From Rhizophagus sp. LPA8_4_AMF (Eukaryota; Glomeromycota; Glomeromycetes; Glomerales; Glomeraceae), in NCBI GenBank assembly GCA_021464525.1, contig JADRCO010000483.1:1-32791 (forward strand): DNA of 32,791 nucleotides, given 5' to 3'. The position numbers and the translations under genes are program-made. Below are positions 1-11,565 of this stretch, piece after piece. Position 1 is the stretch's first letter, and every line of letters starts with the position of its first letter. The notes below the pieces were generated by a model. That model saw only the letters and a program-made list of their open reading frames with translations. It made no database searches and had not been told where the DNA came from.

Positions 1-654
1 CATATAAATTATTTCAGAATATGTGCAATTTATTGTGACAAATAGGTTTACTTATGATACAAAAGCAATTTAATTAATAGAAAAAAAGTTTATTTATAGC
101 AGACTATATTCATACGATTCAAATGAGGTGCGTCAGGTGACGATTTTAATCTGAGGTGCGTCAGATTTAATCTGAGGCAAGAATCAATCTGAGGCACAAC
201 ATATATACACTATAGCTTAGTCCCAAGCTTGGGACTTAGAGCTAAGTGCACTCTCTCTATGTTCTACACATGCAAGCAATTCTAAAGCCCCAAGTATATT
301 GAAATCACCTTCATAAATGCATTCATGTGACTATTATACAATATTGACCAATCATCAATAGCTATTTGGTTACAGTTGATTTTTTTATATATTTTTTAAG
401 TTAAATAAATTTGTATTAGCCATTAATAAGTTATTGTATTTCATAAAATATGTCAGTTCTTTTGTTTTAAATGTATTAGAAAGCATTTTAAATTAAAATA
501 AATAAAAAGAAACTTTGAATTTAAAAGTTTTGTTGGATTCTTTATTGTCTATTTTCTATTGGCTGTTCTTTAAGTGCACACCTTCCCTAAGTGCACATGT
601 ATGACCAGTCCCGAGGTGCGTGCACTTAGGGAGGTGTTACTGTATAAACGGTAA
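1..654. repeat. Degenerate repeat region with inverted-repeat transposon-like end
   Basis: No coding sequence is supportable here. Copies of GAGGTGCGTCA occur near 124 and 154, and a related GAGGTGCGTGCAC near 613. An 18-bp perfect palindrome (AGTCCCAAG and its complement) lies at 219-236. A 19-bp imperfect inverted repeat has arms at 578-596 and 620-638. Its right arm runs into GAGGTGTTACTGTA, which on the minus strand reads TACAGTAACACCTC, a TACAGT-type start common to Tc1/mariner-like ends. This is probably the edge or remains of a non-autonomous DNA transposon; the family assignment is inference. Confidence 0.4.
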
Positions 655-1150
655 AATGAATCAGAATGATAAATGAATAGTCCAAAACCGTCAAAATGTC
701 AATCGATCACGTGACTCTGTATAAGTCTGCGGGCAATTTCGGGATTTTGAACGAAATTGAATATTTACGATAATTAAGTTGAATTTGACAAATAACATTG
801 GTCACTTTATCAAAAGTGATGATTTTAAAATCAGAATGATAAATGAAATTGGAAATTTTACCAAAAGTAAAATTAATTAAGTTATTATTAGAAATAGATT
901 TTGAATTTGAATGAATCAGAATGACAAATGAGATTGGACACTTTACCAAAAGTGTAACATTAAGCCTATGAGAAGTTATTATAAATAATAGAAATAGAAA
1001 TGAATCAGAATGATGATAAAATGAAATTGGATATTTTACCAAAAATGACACCAATTAAGTTATTATTATTGTAAGCAATCAATAGTGTTTATACAAGATG
1101 ATTTTGAAATTGAATGAATCAGAATAAGAACATTTTACCAAAGCAAAAGT
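655..1150. repeat. Degenerate tandem repeat, about 85-110 bp unit
   Basis: A unit of the form AATCAGAATGAYAAATGA followed by ATTGG, then TTTTACCAAAAGT, recurs at about 655, 827, 910, 1000 and 1110. A more decayed copy lies near 785 (TTGACAAATAACATTGG, then TATCAAAAGTG). The 115-codon minus-strand open frame across this block simply reads the repeat (recurring S-F-x-I/Y-H-S-D peptide) and is not taken as a gene. Confidence 0.6.
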
Positions 1151-3453
1151 TTATATAAGCAAATAATATATGAAATTGGAGTTTCTTACGCATCGAAAGC
1201 TTCCAAATCACACTACGTTGTTATCTCAAATAATTCTTTACCATAATCTTGAATTGTGATAATCCTTGTGTTTTATACTTTGAATTCAATATTGTATTAT
1301 TGTATTATCACTTTTCGGAGAACAGACCCTTAATACCGATCATAAACCCTAATTAATTAACTTTCTCTTAGCAGAGCATTGCGACAGACCCTTAAGCATA
1401 ATATAATGAAGTACGGAATTTTAACCTGAATAACATTATTGTTGTTGAGGGTTAAAAAAAATAACAAATTTGGATTACATAATATAGTAAATTTTTATTT
1501 TTTACTATTGGTTACAATAATTAATCCTATTAATAAAACCTAAAATTATGCACGGCAACCAAATATAGAAAAGTAAAAAAAAAATAATATAAAGTATCAG
1601 TACGGGTTATCTCTAAAATTAAACAATTCTTTAGTTAGAAAAAAGAATCTACGGAACGCATGAGATTATAAAATGAACATTATATGAAAAAAAGGAATGA
1701 TATGAAAAGTAATATGGATAACAGTGTAACACATAACCACACATAACCGATCATACGAATCATATGGAAGAAAATATCATCCCATTTCCGGAATATTATT
1801 ATTATTAGGGAGATTTAAGGAGAAATTCAAAGCTTAAAACCAAAAAAAAAACCAAAATAGAAATTTCGGTTTTTTTAAAATTAGAACCAATGAAACAGGA
1901 TCAGCCTCATGTCGATATGCACCGAAATGTGATGTCATGTTATGTAAAAAAAAGTTGCTTAAGTAAAAAAAGAAATAAATAAATAATAAATAAATAAGTG
2001 ACATTGTTATTTAGAGTTAAACATAACCGGAGGGAAAGCGAAATTTTGTAAAATTGAATATAAATGAGCAAAAAAAATAAAATAAAAAAATAAAATAAAA
2101 AAATAAATAAAATGAATGAAAAAAAATAAAAACATTACTTTATGCAAAATTATGCATCAATAAGGATTATTTAACGACGAATTAAAGTTCAAAAGTAATA
2201 ATTTAAATTAGGCACATGGTAACCTTTGCATGAAAATTATTTGTAAATTCTTAAGTGATTAGTGGCGTCATACTCAAGTTATATTACTTTTTATTTATAT
2301 ATTTGTTTACTTTCTAAAAGAGGATTTGAGTTTATATATTTTTAGATGATTTAAATATTGAATATCGGACTTTAAAAAATGATAAGCCGCAGCATCTCTC
2401 ATACTCTCATACCAACACTACACAACGGACATACGGACAACTTTCGCGGACTAAAAAAAAATACTATGATATCTTTTTTGGTAAACAATAATAATTAATC
2501 TTTTATTTAACAATGATTTTCTATTTTATATATTAATTACCTTTATTAATTATACGATAGTCGATCTAATTGTCATAAATAGAAAAAGATGAAATTTAAA
2601 AAAAATTAATTTAGTTCATTTCCCGAACATGAATGACAATCTTTTTGGACCCATTTAGTTTTAACTATTTACTCTTTCCGTATTTTCCGTCTTAATATCA
2701 TATTTTTTTTAATTAAAGTGTATTATATATATTATTGTATTTTTCTTTCGTATTACGTTGTGAATGTGTAATTTTTTAAATTAATCGTATATCAAACATC
2801 AATCGCAATCAATTTTCTCTTACTATAATTTTTAATTTCTTTTAAAATTTATCAAATCATATAACGGTTAAACATCAAAAAAAGGTAATTTTCTTTTCTC
2901 CACAATTCTCGGGGTTATTTTTTTTTTTATATTATCGCTCTTAAAATAATATGAATGAATTGTATCATTTACGTGGTACAATTCTCAAAAACTTGTGCAA
3001 TGCACTTGTATTATATTAACAAAGTTATTATATTTGCCTTATATATATATAATATATATATTATTACTTTAAAGCAACCGGTTTTTTTTATTAACTGTTA
3101 TTGTAAATATAATTATATATATATAAACTTTATTTTATTTATTATTTTCACAAATTTTTTTTCTTGCTTTTTCTTTTTTTTTTCTTTTTTTTTCCTTTGA
3201 TAAAGTTAAAAAAATTTTTTTTTTTTTTTTTCGTTCATTATGTTCAAATAAAGAAAATATTTTTTTTATCGCTGGAAAAAAAAAAATTAATTATCATTTT
3301 TTTTTTTTTATCATTTATACATGCTTTCAAATAATTATAACATACAATATTTTCGTAATACTATATATATATATCTGATATCTCATATATATATAAATTA
3401 TTGTGGTTAAAATTTGAATTTTTTAAATACTTTACGTTAACTTTCCTAAAAGT
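1151..3453. other. AT-rich gene-free stretch upstream of the RhoGAP gene
   Basis: About 2.3 kb of very AT-rich DNA with homopolymer A and T runs, most dense at 2040-2120 and 3150-3310. ACAGACCCTTAA occurs twice near 1324 and 1384. The 81-codon plus frame at 2955 is Phe/Ile/Tyr low complexity and not credible. It presumably holds the promoter and 5' UTR of the gene starting at 3454, but no specific element stands out. Confidence 0.5.
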
Positions 3454-5225
3454 ATGGCTACATTTGTTACTGATTCTTGGGTTAAAATAAGAGATCCTCA
3501 ATTGGATACGGTATTTTATGCTAATCCAGTAAGTATTTTTCATCAATCATTTAAACGCATACAAAAAAAGATTATTATTTTTTTTTTTTTTGATGCATTC
3601 GTTCACCTTTTTTTTCTTTGTAGGAAACCGGTGAATGTTTATTAGAAAAACCAAGAAATGTTTCTTTACATCCAGTATTAGGAATAGAATGGTGGGAATT
3701 ATGGGATGATAATCATAAATTACCTTATTATTATAATACGACCACTGGTCAAACTGGTTGGGATGTACCTTCTTCTGGAACAATTATTCCTTTAAAAAAG
3801 ATTCAAAATTCTTCAATCGGAAAAAGATTATCAGTTGTATTCGCTCAAGATGATGATACTATTTTTGATATTGGAAAAGATTCAAAACAAAGAGCTTCAG
3901 GTTTATTATTATCTCCTAATAATAATTATCATCAACAACAACAAATATCTGTTGGTCCCCCTTTAAAAAATTATAATCATCAACAAGAAGATTTTGTTGT
4001 TTATAATAATCATAATAATCATAATAATCATATTATTAATAATAATGGTTATAAAAATTCTAACATGAACACTTCCAAGAACTCTTCCAAGAACTCTTCC
4101 AAGAACTCTACTGATAACACTATCATTAACTCCTCCAATAACACCTCTAATAATACCATTAATAATATAACTAATAATACCATTGATAATCCTATTAACA
4201 ATACCATTAATAATACCATTATTACTACTACTCCCGCTTCTCCTATAGATTCTTCATCACGTGATGTTGATTCGGAAATTAATCATTATAAAAATTTTAA
4301 AAAGTCAAAAAATCAAACTATGATCACATCAGAATTATCTGAAAATTTTTTAAATTCTTCAAATAATTTAATTCAAAATGAAAATAATAATGATAAATCA
4401 TCCCAGGTAAGAAAATTATATAAAATAATTATGATTCTGTCCCTTTTAAGATCATGAAAAAAAAAGATCATTCAATTTATTGAATTTGAATGTTAAATAA
4501 TTACAACATATCTGTTAAATTTTTTCAAGCTAAATTGAATTTTTTTTTTTTTCCTTCTTTTAAGGAGCAATTAAAACTTTCGGAATCGCAAAATTCTTCT
4601 TCAACATCTATTGCATCAACTTCAGCTTCTCGTCCAATAACCCCACCAAATGTAGCTAATAATGGAACCGAATCGTATGTAAATATGCAACAGCAATCTA
4701 TCAAGATTATTCCTCCTAATAAATCTTCAATTGCTGCTGATAAAGCACGTAAAACTGGTATAAGCAATCCTGTGGTAAATTTCGGTAAGTTTAATAATAT
4801 ATATATATTTTTTATATTTTTTTCTATTATTCATAAATGAGATTATAGTTTTTTATAGTTTAGAATGTAAATTTTGAGGCTGTATGACATAATTTTTATA
4901 ATCGTGCATTGCATTACATATGTGTCACCTTATTTTACCTTATTTTCTAAATTATATAAAAAAAATATTTATTTTTTTGTACTTTATATGTATTAGTTGA
5001 TCTGATTAGTCGAATTTGTTTTTTTTTTTAAATTTATATTTTGATTTATTATTATTAACTTGTTTCAGACGCTGCAACTGCAATGAAACCAACTGGGAAT
5101 TTATATCAAGATTTACAACGTAAAAAGCCAGCTTATAAAATACATACAAGGAAATTAAGTACCGGGTATGTCAATTTATAGAATGTTTCTTATTAAGAAT
5201 GAAAAATATTTTTTTTTTTTTTTTT

Positions 5226-5263
<38 letters not shown>

Positions 5264-7139
5264 GAAAAGAATAAAGAATTGAAAAAAAAAAGAAATATGC
5301 CTTCAAATATATTAAAACCGTTTTTATCCCGTTTTAAAAATAGGGAGGTTATAACTTTACCACCTGAATTACAAGAAGATATAAGTAAATTTAGAATTGA
5401 TGGATTTGCTAGAAAATATTTTACTACTCATAAAAAAGGGATTTTCAGAAGAAAAGTTCCTGTAGAGAAAATGTTGTTATTTCAAAAGGTAATAAATATG
5501 AATATTTGTGAATTATGAAAAAGTCGTTACTCACCATTTTTATACTTTTTTTTATATATAGGATTTAATTAGTCAACCTTTGATGACACTTAATACTAAT
5601 ATACAAAAAGATGCAATAAAGTGTTTTAAAGTCATTCAACGTACAATGGGAGATCGATCAAAAGGAAGGAATGGTCCTAACAATGTATTAGAAGATATAC
5701 AATGGTTATTAGATCGTGGAATATCACATGGAGAATTAAGAGATGAAATTTATGTACAAATTTGTAAACAATTGAATGAGAATCCAAATAGGTAAATAAT
5801 CAACTATTATATATTTGAGAAAATATTAAAGATTAATTTTTGATGATTTATTTTTTTTAAATAGTGAAAGTATAAGGAAAGGATGGGAATTGTTATGCGT
5901 GATAGCGGTTACATTTCCTCCCTCAAAAAATTTCGAAGCATATTTAATGCAATTTACTATGGAACATTTTACTCATGCTAATCAAATTGATATATTGAGT
6001 AAACATGTGCATAATCGTCTGATGAAAATATGTAAACGTGGTCCACGTGGCAAAGTGCTTACATTATCTGAAATTGAGAGGGCTAGAGTAAGTTTACAAT
6101 TATCTTCAAAAAAACTTTTATATAAATATATTAATAATATATGTGTTTTATATATTTTTTCCTTAAATATAGGAAGCACCATTCCATCCTTCAGTGTTTG
6201 GAGAGACATTGGAATTTATAATGAATTTACAAGCAAAATCTTTCTCACATCTTAAAATACCTAGAATATTACCATTTCTTTCAAAATCTATTTTAGAATT
6301 AAATGGGACAACTAGCGAAGGGATATTTCGTGTACCTGGTGATGCTGATTATGTAACCGAATTGGTATGTAACATCAGGAAATTTTTCTTTTAAGATATA
6401 AAACTTTAAGAAATTGTGACACTTCCTAACACTCTCTAACACTCTCTAACATTCTCTAACATTCATTCCCTTTTGGTAATTAGAAATTGAGGATAGAAAA
6501 AAACAGATATGATATGAGCGGGATAACGGATCCAAATGTACCATCATCTTTGTTAAAACTTTGGTTGAGAGATTTAGCGGAACCACTCATACCTAACAAA
6601 TTTTATGACAAATGTATAAGATATTCTGAAGATGCCAGAGCTGTTGAAATTGTCAAACAATTACCTATAATTAATCAAAGAGTTGTTGTCTACACGATTA
6701 ATTTCTTACAAGTAAGTAAAAAATAAATTTTTTGAATGGTTAAGGTTAAGTATTTTAAACGCTAACTTTATTTTATATCAAACAGAAATTTGCGAATCCC
6801 CAAATAGCTAAAATGACAAAAATGAATGTACATAATTTAGCTATGGTATTTGCACCAAATTTTTTAAGGTGTCCTTCAGATAATTTGGCTGTAATATTTG
6901 AAAATACAAAATATGAGCAAGCATTTTTAAGAACTTTATTATTAAATTTGAATAGCAAAGAATTTTTTGTAGATGACGAAAATTGGACCATTAATAGTAA
7001 TAAAAATTACGGAAAAGATGAAAGTTATAATAGACAATATAACGGAAATCATCATATGAATGGAAATCATAAATTAGAAGAATTTAAAAGTGGTAGTAAT
7101 AATAATGATGAAAATGGAGGTGGTCAACAATTAAGTTAG
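3454..7139 (+). CDS. WW-WW-MyTH4-RhoGAP protein (ARHGAP39/Vilse-like Rho GTPase-activating protein)
   Basis: Hand-spliced exons: 3454-3528, 3624-4406, 4565-4784, 5069-5165, 5293-5488, 5562-5791, 5865-6087, 6173-6364, 6484-6711, 6786-7139; about 865 residues. Two WW modules lie at about 9-35 and 49-74; WW2 has the W-x-L-W start, YYYN core and W71/P74. An Asn/Ser/Gln-rich linker follows. A MyTH4 domain spans about 414-595, with the LRDEIYVQICKQ and GWELL...FPPS signatures. RhoGAP spans about 615-800, with Arg finger R661 in GIFRVPG, LLKLWLRDLAEPL, and NLAMVFAPN. RhoGAPs stimulate GTP hydrolysis by Rho/Rac/Cdc42; this domain order is that of animal ARHGAP39/Vilse and relatives. WW1 lacks its second Trp (GECLLEKP). 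The exon 4/5 junction, next to a 33-nt poly-T run, is the least certain splice. The start is the only ATG giving WW1. Confidence 0.9.
4065..4230 (+). repeat. Coding trinucleotide microsatellite (Asn/Ser/Thr-rich linker)
   Basis: Within exon 2 of the RhoGAP gene, tandem (T)CCAAGAACTC units and then imperfect AAT/AAC/ATT runs encode K-N-S-S repeats and N-N-T-I-N repeats. This forms the disordered spacer between the WW pair and the MyTH4 domain. Length polymorphism between isolates is likely. Confidence 0.7.
6365..6483 (+). repeat. RhoGAP intron 8 with tandem CTAAC repeats
   Basis: At about 6420-6467 a 10-11 bp unit (ACTCTCTAAC) is repeated, so CTAAC occurs four times in a row before the TAG acceptor at 6481-6483. 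CTAAC matches the usual fungal branch-point core. The donor is GTATGT at 6365. Confidence 0.75.
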
Positions 7140-7233
7140 TGAAAAAGAAAGAGTGGTAAAAAAAATGATAATTATTATTAGGAGATTAGAATGGGAAGTA
7201 ATATCTGGAGGAAACCCATGTAGTCATTTATCA

Positions 7234-7266
<33 letters not shown>

Positions 7267-8340
7267 ATGAGTAAGTTAGTTTTATTTGGGGGTTTTTTTT
7301 TGTATTTAAATTTTTGTATATGGATAATGTTTTTTTCCAAGTCAGCTTTTAGAATCTCTTTTTTTATTCATTTTTCAAAATAATAACTTTTTGTTTCTTT
7401 TTTAAAAAAAACCATACAATACACATTCACATTATAAAACATACAAATCACATTTTTCAATTAAAAAAAAAATTTAATAAATAAAATCTACATTGAAAAA
7501 TCAAAAATTAATATTAATATTATACATGTATCGACCATTTTTTTTTCGACAACTTATAAAAACGCGTTGAGCAATTCGATTTTTTTTCTTTAAGGATTCC
7601 TTTTTTCCGATAAAATAAAATTTAGGCCGAAATTATGATGCACTTATTTCGTATTTCGGTGACACGATGGTAACACTAAGAGATTTATTATTTGAATGGG
7701 ACTGGACAAGTGGATTTATACATTCCGTGTGTACGTTAATTAATTTATTAATGTACATCCTACTGAAATTATGATTTTCAATGTCGTCAACAGTAAAAAA
7801 CGTAACTTTTATTACATGGAGTGTAGCATTTAAAGGAGCCACCTTTGAAATCCAGAATTGGTTAACAACTAAAAAAAGGGTCTAAAAGGTTTAACTAAAA
7901 AAAAAGAGGTATATGCCATATGGTAACAATAATAATATAAATATTCACAACAGATATATTTTTTTTATTCCCTCCCCCCAAAATTGTGATTGAATGCAAA
8001 GTAATTTATTATTTTTATTTATTAAACCATATTTTTTTTTTTTAAAAGAAATGTAATCCAAATACAACAGAATTTTAAATTTTTAGAATTCACCGTATTA
8101 AATTTGTGTTATCCTCATTTTTACTTTTATTAGAATAGTGAAAAAAAGTTTACTTACAGGCCAGAATTATACAGTACATCTGTACATGTAATGTTTAATT
8201 TAATCATCCATTCATTGAAAAGGATTGATTATAAGTCTGGTTTTTTGTTTTTAACTGAAAGATGAATTAACTGGAGTGATTGGATATTTTACGAACTCGC
8301 ATTGTATGTGTTTATGTGTTTGTGCAGAAATAATTAATTA
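7140..8340. other. 3' flank of RhoGAP gene, gene-free AT-rich DNA
   Basis: It contains a T13/A21 inverted homopolymer at 7234-7267 about 100 bp after the stop codon, followed by AT-rich sequence. A 69-codon minus frame (7633-7842) has no recognisable domain, codon bias or splice context and is not called. Confidence 0.45.
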
Positions 8341-8478
8341 ACTGGTAGAACCAGTCATATCTTCACCTGATCTATTGGATCACGCGTCTAGATAGACGCA
8401 GTATCAATTCAGGTTCACAGTACATACAGATTAAATATAATGAATTTGGGGGAAGTTCTTTATTTTAAAATAAAGAAC
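8341..8478. repeat. Cluster of perfect short palindromes
   Basis: Three perfect inverted repeats occur within 138 bp: ACTGG/CCAGT with a 5-nt loop (8341-8355), GCGTCTA/TAGACGC with a 2-nt loop (8384-8399, flanked by ACCTGA and TCAGGT arms), and a 24-bp uninterrupted palindrome at 8455-8478 (GTTCTTTATTTT and complement). The role is unknown. It could be a decayed transposon end, a structured RNA, or a DNA-binding site. Confidence 0.6.
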
Positions 8479-9185
8479 ATACTTTGCTATATAAATATTT
8501 CCAATTAATAATATCGAATTGAAAAAATAAAGTCAATAAGTCAATAATTCAATAGACTCATAATTCTATTTAGAACTTTTTTGATTATTTTGTAAATATA
8601 TGTTCATCATGATATATATATGGAATAGCTTTTCATTTTTGTTGAAAAGTAAATTTTCCCCTTAATTAAAAACAAAAATCTTAAATCGTTAAAACCAATG
8701 ATTGTATTTTTAATTCATTGGATTCGTTTTTTCGATTAGATGAGTTCGAATGATAGGTGTTTCATATTTTGTAAACATGATATTGGAGGAAAAAAAATGT
8801 ATCAATATAAATCATTCTTTTTAAAACTATTTATTCATTTTACTGCATAAATTAAGAAAGGATCACTTTTTATTGAACTCTGCTTGTTTAATCATAATGC
8901 ATACATAGTTTTTTTTTTTTTTTTTGTTTTACAAAGTGAAACATAACTAACATAATAAGTGTCTGTTAAAAACCAAGCCATAAATTATGTCATTCTATGA
9001 TCCAATTATAGATATTCTTGATAGATATTCTGGATAGAAATGAGGAATATACAAAATGTACAATTAAACATTAAACTTTAAATTTTAATCATCAAAAAAA
9101 ATTTTTTTTACTTGTCGTAATGTAAATAAGGTTTCTCGGAATTCTAAAAAAAGTTTGGTATTAGTTTTTGTAATGAAGTATTACA
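8479..9185. other. AT-rich intergenic DNA
   Basis: I see no coding frame or RNA gene. Homopolymer runs and short direct repeats (GATATTCT twice near 9010) are the only structure. Confidence 0.4.
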
Positions 9186-9447
9186 ATACCTCATTACAAA
9201 AGTTCGATAGTAGTTCACTTCTTTGCGAAAGTTCCTCATTGCAAAAGTTTGATAGTTCACTTCTTTGCGAAAGTTCGATAGTTCACCTCATTACGAAAGT
9301 TCGATAGTTCACTTCTTTGCGAAAGTTCCTCATTGCAAAAGTTCGATAGTTCACTTCTTTGTGAAAGTTCGATAGTTCACTTCATTATAAAAGTTCGATA
9401 GTTCACCTCATTGCAAAAGTCCGATAGTTCACCTCATTGTAAAAACT
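9186..9447. repeat. Minisatellite, 26-bp unit with 16-bp variant
   Basis: The unit TTCACTTCTTTGCGAAAG followed by TTCGATAG recurs about eight times. Variants read CTCATTGCAAAAG or CTCATTACGAAAG, and a shorter interspersed TTCCTCATTGCAAAAG unit occurs at least twice. Each unit carries the small inverted motif CTTTGCGAAAG. The unit is not a multiple of three and there is no long frame through the array, so it is non-coding. Confidence 0.8.
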
Positions 9448-11393
9448 ACCAATTTAGTCGCTTCGTTACAACGCTAAAATCTACTTTATATTGTGGTACG
9501 TTGTAGAATAACAATTGCGCATTAGACAAATAACATTACGAAAGACTAATATAGGATATTGCTGCATTCCCGGTTGGCTAAATTAGACCACAATTATGAA
9601 AAATTAGAATAGCAAGTTTCGAAGGATGCTTTTAGACCATAAAATGGCAGTTCCTCCATGCTATGTTATTGCCTAAACTATTTTTTTTTTTTTTACTTTT
9701 TTACCCAGAAAAAGAAGTCTATAAATATTAAGATAAGATTTATTCGGTTTGAGAAAAAGGATAATTCAACACCTTGGTATACATTTAGTAACATCTTTTC
9801 ATGTATACGGTACTTCATGTATTCTTAAGATACTTTCCAAATTTTGTAAAGTCGAGACAGTGAATAATTTTAAAAATGAATGGGAATTCACGAGAAATCC
9901 ACTAAAGTTTCCAGAAAAAACCGTATGCTAGCCATATTTTATTATATTAAATCCAGGAAAAAACGTATACTAACACCTTAATTTGTAATTTTATTATATT
10001 AAATTGCTAAATATATACTAGGCGTAATCTTCCACGTATATATAACTATTTTTTATCATTAAGGTAGATTTTTAGAAATTTGTTCAAGTCGAGTAAACTC
10101 CGTCAGAATTTGGCCCAAAACCCCAGAATAATACTGTACATCGATATCAACTATGAGGTATTGCGTTTTGATCTCTCAATGTAAATATTATTAAATTCTT
10201 GAAGGGTATTCAAAAGATTTCTCGATTTTGCATATTTCAATAGTCTTCTTGAGTAAATCTCAATTAATTTTAGCATAGTGATACACGCATATAAAAAAAT
10301 CGAGATTTAAATATTAGTGTGTCCGTAATTTTTTATACTCTCATAAGATTCATACGAATTTATCTTTTGTTTAGGAAACGGTTCCCGATCCAGTGTAAAC
10401 TTGTCGACCAATAAGATCTCTATTTGCTTTTCTATTATTATTTTCAATCCAGGATGGCGTGGCAATAGATCAAGTTTTCCCGATTTATGGTTCAACTTAA
10501 GTAACATATTTCCCTTTCCTCGTTCATAAAACAATGCTTAACAAAAGTTTGATCGCAAAATGGCTGTCGTGGGAATAAAATGTCACCAAATAGATTTAAT
10601 GCAGCACAGGATCTAATGTCAATTAATGTCAATTTGATATACGCATACATACACATGTATAATAGAGAGCCCTACATATTTTTGGGCACTAATCTCGACA
10701 CGACAGAGTCTAACCTTAAATTTAGGTCATGTTCGATATGTAACTCTAACGCATTTATGTAACTCAACTACTCATTTATGCACTCGTTTACTTCATGTAA
10801 TAAAAAAATATTTGAAGTTTATTCTGAATCAAAAATTAATCCGTTTATTAAACACGCTTTCTAATAATTCTAATTGCACATTATCTTAATCACGACCAGT
10901 TTAGCTTCATTCTCTATTTTTGGCTCTTTCTTTTTCTTTTGGATCAATGATATTCCGAGAAAATCTTCTAATATGGGAATTATGTCATTCCGATATGTAA
11001 TATTGTAATACAAGATCTTTTTTTTGGTAATCGACTGAAAGAAGTCAACGCAATTGGTTGATAAATTTACACACATGGCGCAGAAAACTTTTGAGACCGG
11101 AATTAATGCAACCGTTATTTTTACTTTTTACTTTCATTGTTATCTTGCCTCTTTTTCCCTGCAGTTTACATTGTTCAAATTTCTATATTTGATTTAATAG
11201 TGTGATACATTATTTACGCCAGTCATCAATTACTAGAAAAATGCGTTATCTTCCCTGTGTTATTCGAAGAATTTCTCTCTCTTCTCTTGCAAGAATATTT
11301 TCCTCTTGCAGAGTATACTCGTTAACCTCCATAAGCTTATTAAACTTTATCAGGGTTGTGATTCTATATCGTACATTTTTCTTCACTAGAAGA
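9448..11393. other. Gene-free stretch before the NYN cluster
   Basis: Sequence complexity is higher than in the poly-AT flanks. Several 60-75 codon frames occur (9749-9931 +, 10307-10534 -, 10580-10762 +, 10870-11076 -). None shows a known domain or plausible intron junctions, so they may be decayed coding DNA or chance. The 88-codon plus frame at 11202-11468 overlaps the upstream block shared with the other two NYN genes and is therefore treated as non-coding. Confidence 0.4.
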
Positions 11394-11409
11394 GTGTGCG
11401 AGTCGAATC
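11394..11409 (+). promoter_or_regulatory. Conserved upstream element of NYN gene 1
   Basis: GTGTGCGAGTCGAATC starts 172 bp before the ATG. The same block (consensus GTGTRCGRGYYGRATT) starts 174 bp before NYN gene 2 and 145 bp before NYN gene 3. Conservation at near-constant distance suggests a core promoter or 5' UTR element; function is inferred. Confidence 0.5.
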
Positions 11410-11565
11410 GTTCAACCCTGATTTACAAAAAGCCGTTTTTTCCATTTACTTGGCTAATAAAAAAATAAGGATTTCTTCAACAAATTTTTTTTTTTTTTTT
11501 AGCCGAAAGAACCATAAATTAAATAAAAGTATATCATATTTTATTATATATGATAACTAGCAGAA

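Noticed and set aside
707-1054. 115-codon minus-strand ORF
   Set aside because: It is a translation of the degenerate tandem repeat; the recurring peptide follows the DNA unit and there is no domain.
2955-3200. 81-codon plus-strand ORF rich in Phe/Ile/Tyr
   Set aside because: Low-complexity product of AT-rich DNA ending in a poly-T run; no domain or splice context.
9186-9447. CRISPR-like array
   Set aside because: Units are contiguous, variable in sequence and length, with no unique spacers, in a eukaryotic context; it is a minisatellite.
11202-11468. 88-codon plus-strand ORF before NYN gene 1
   Set aside because: It overlaps the upstream block shared with genes 2 and 3, which have no such frame, so it is not a conserved coding region.
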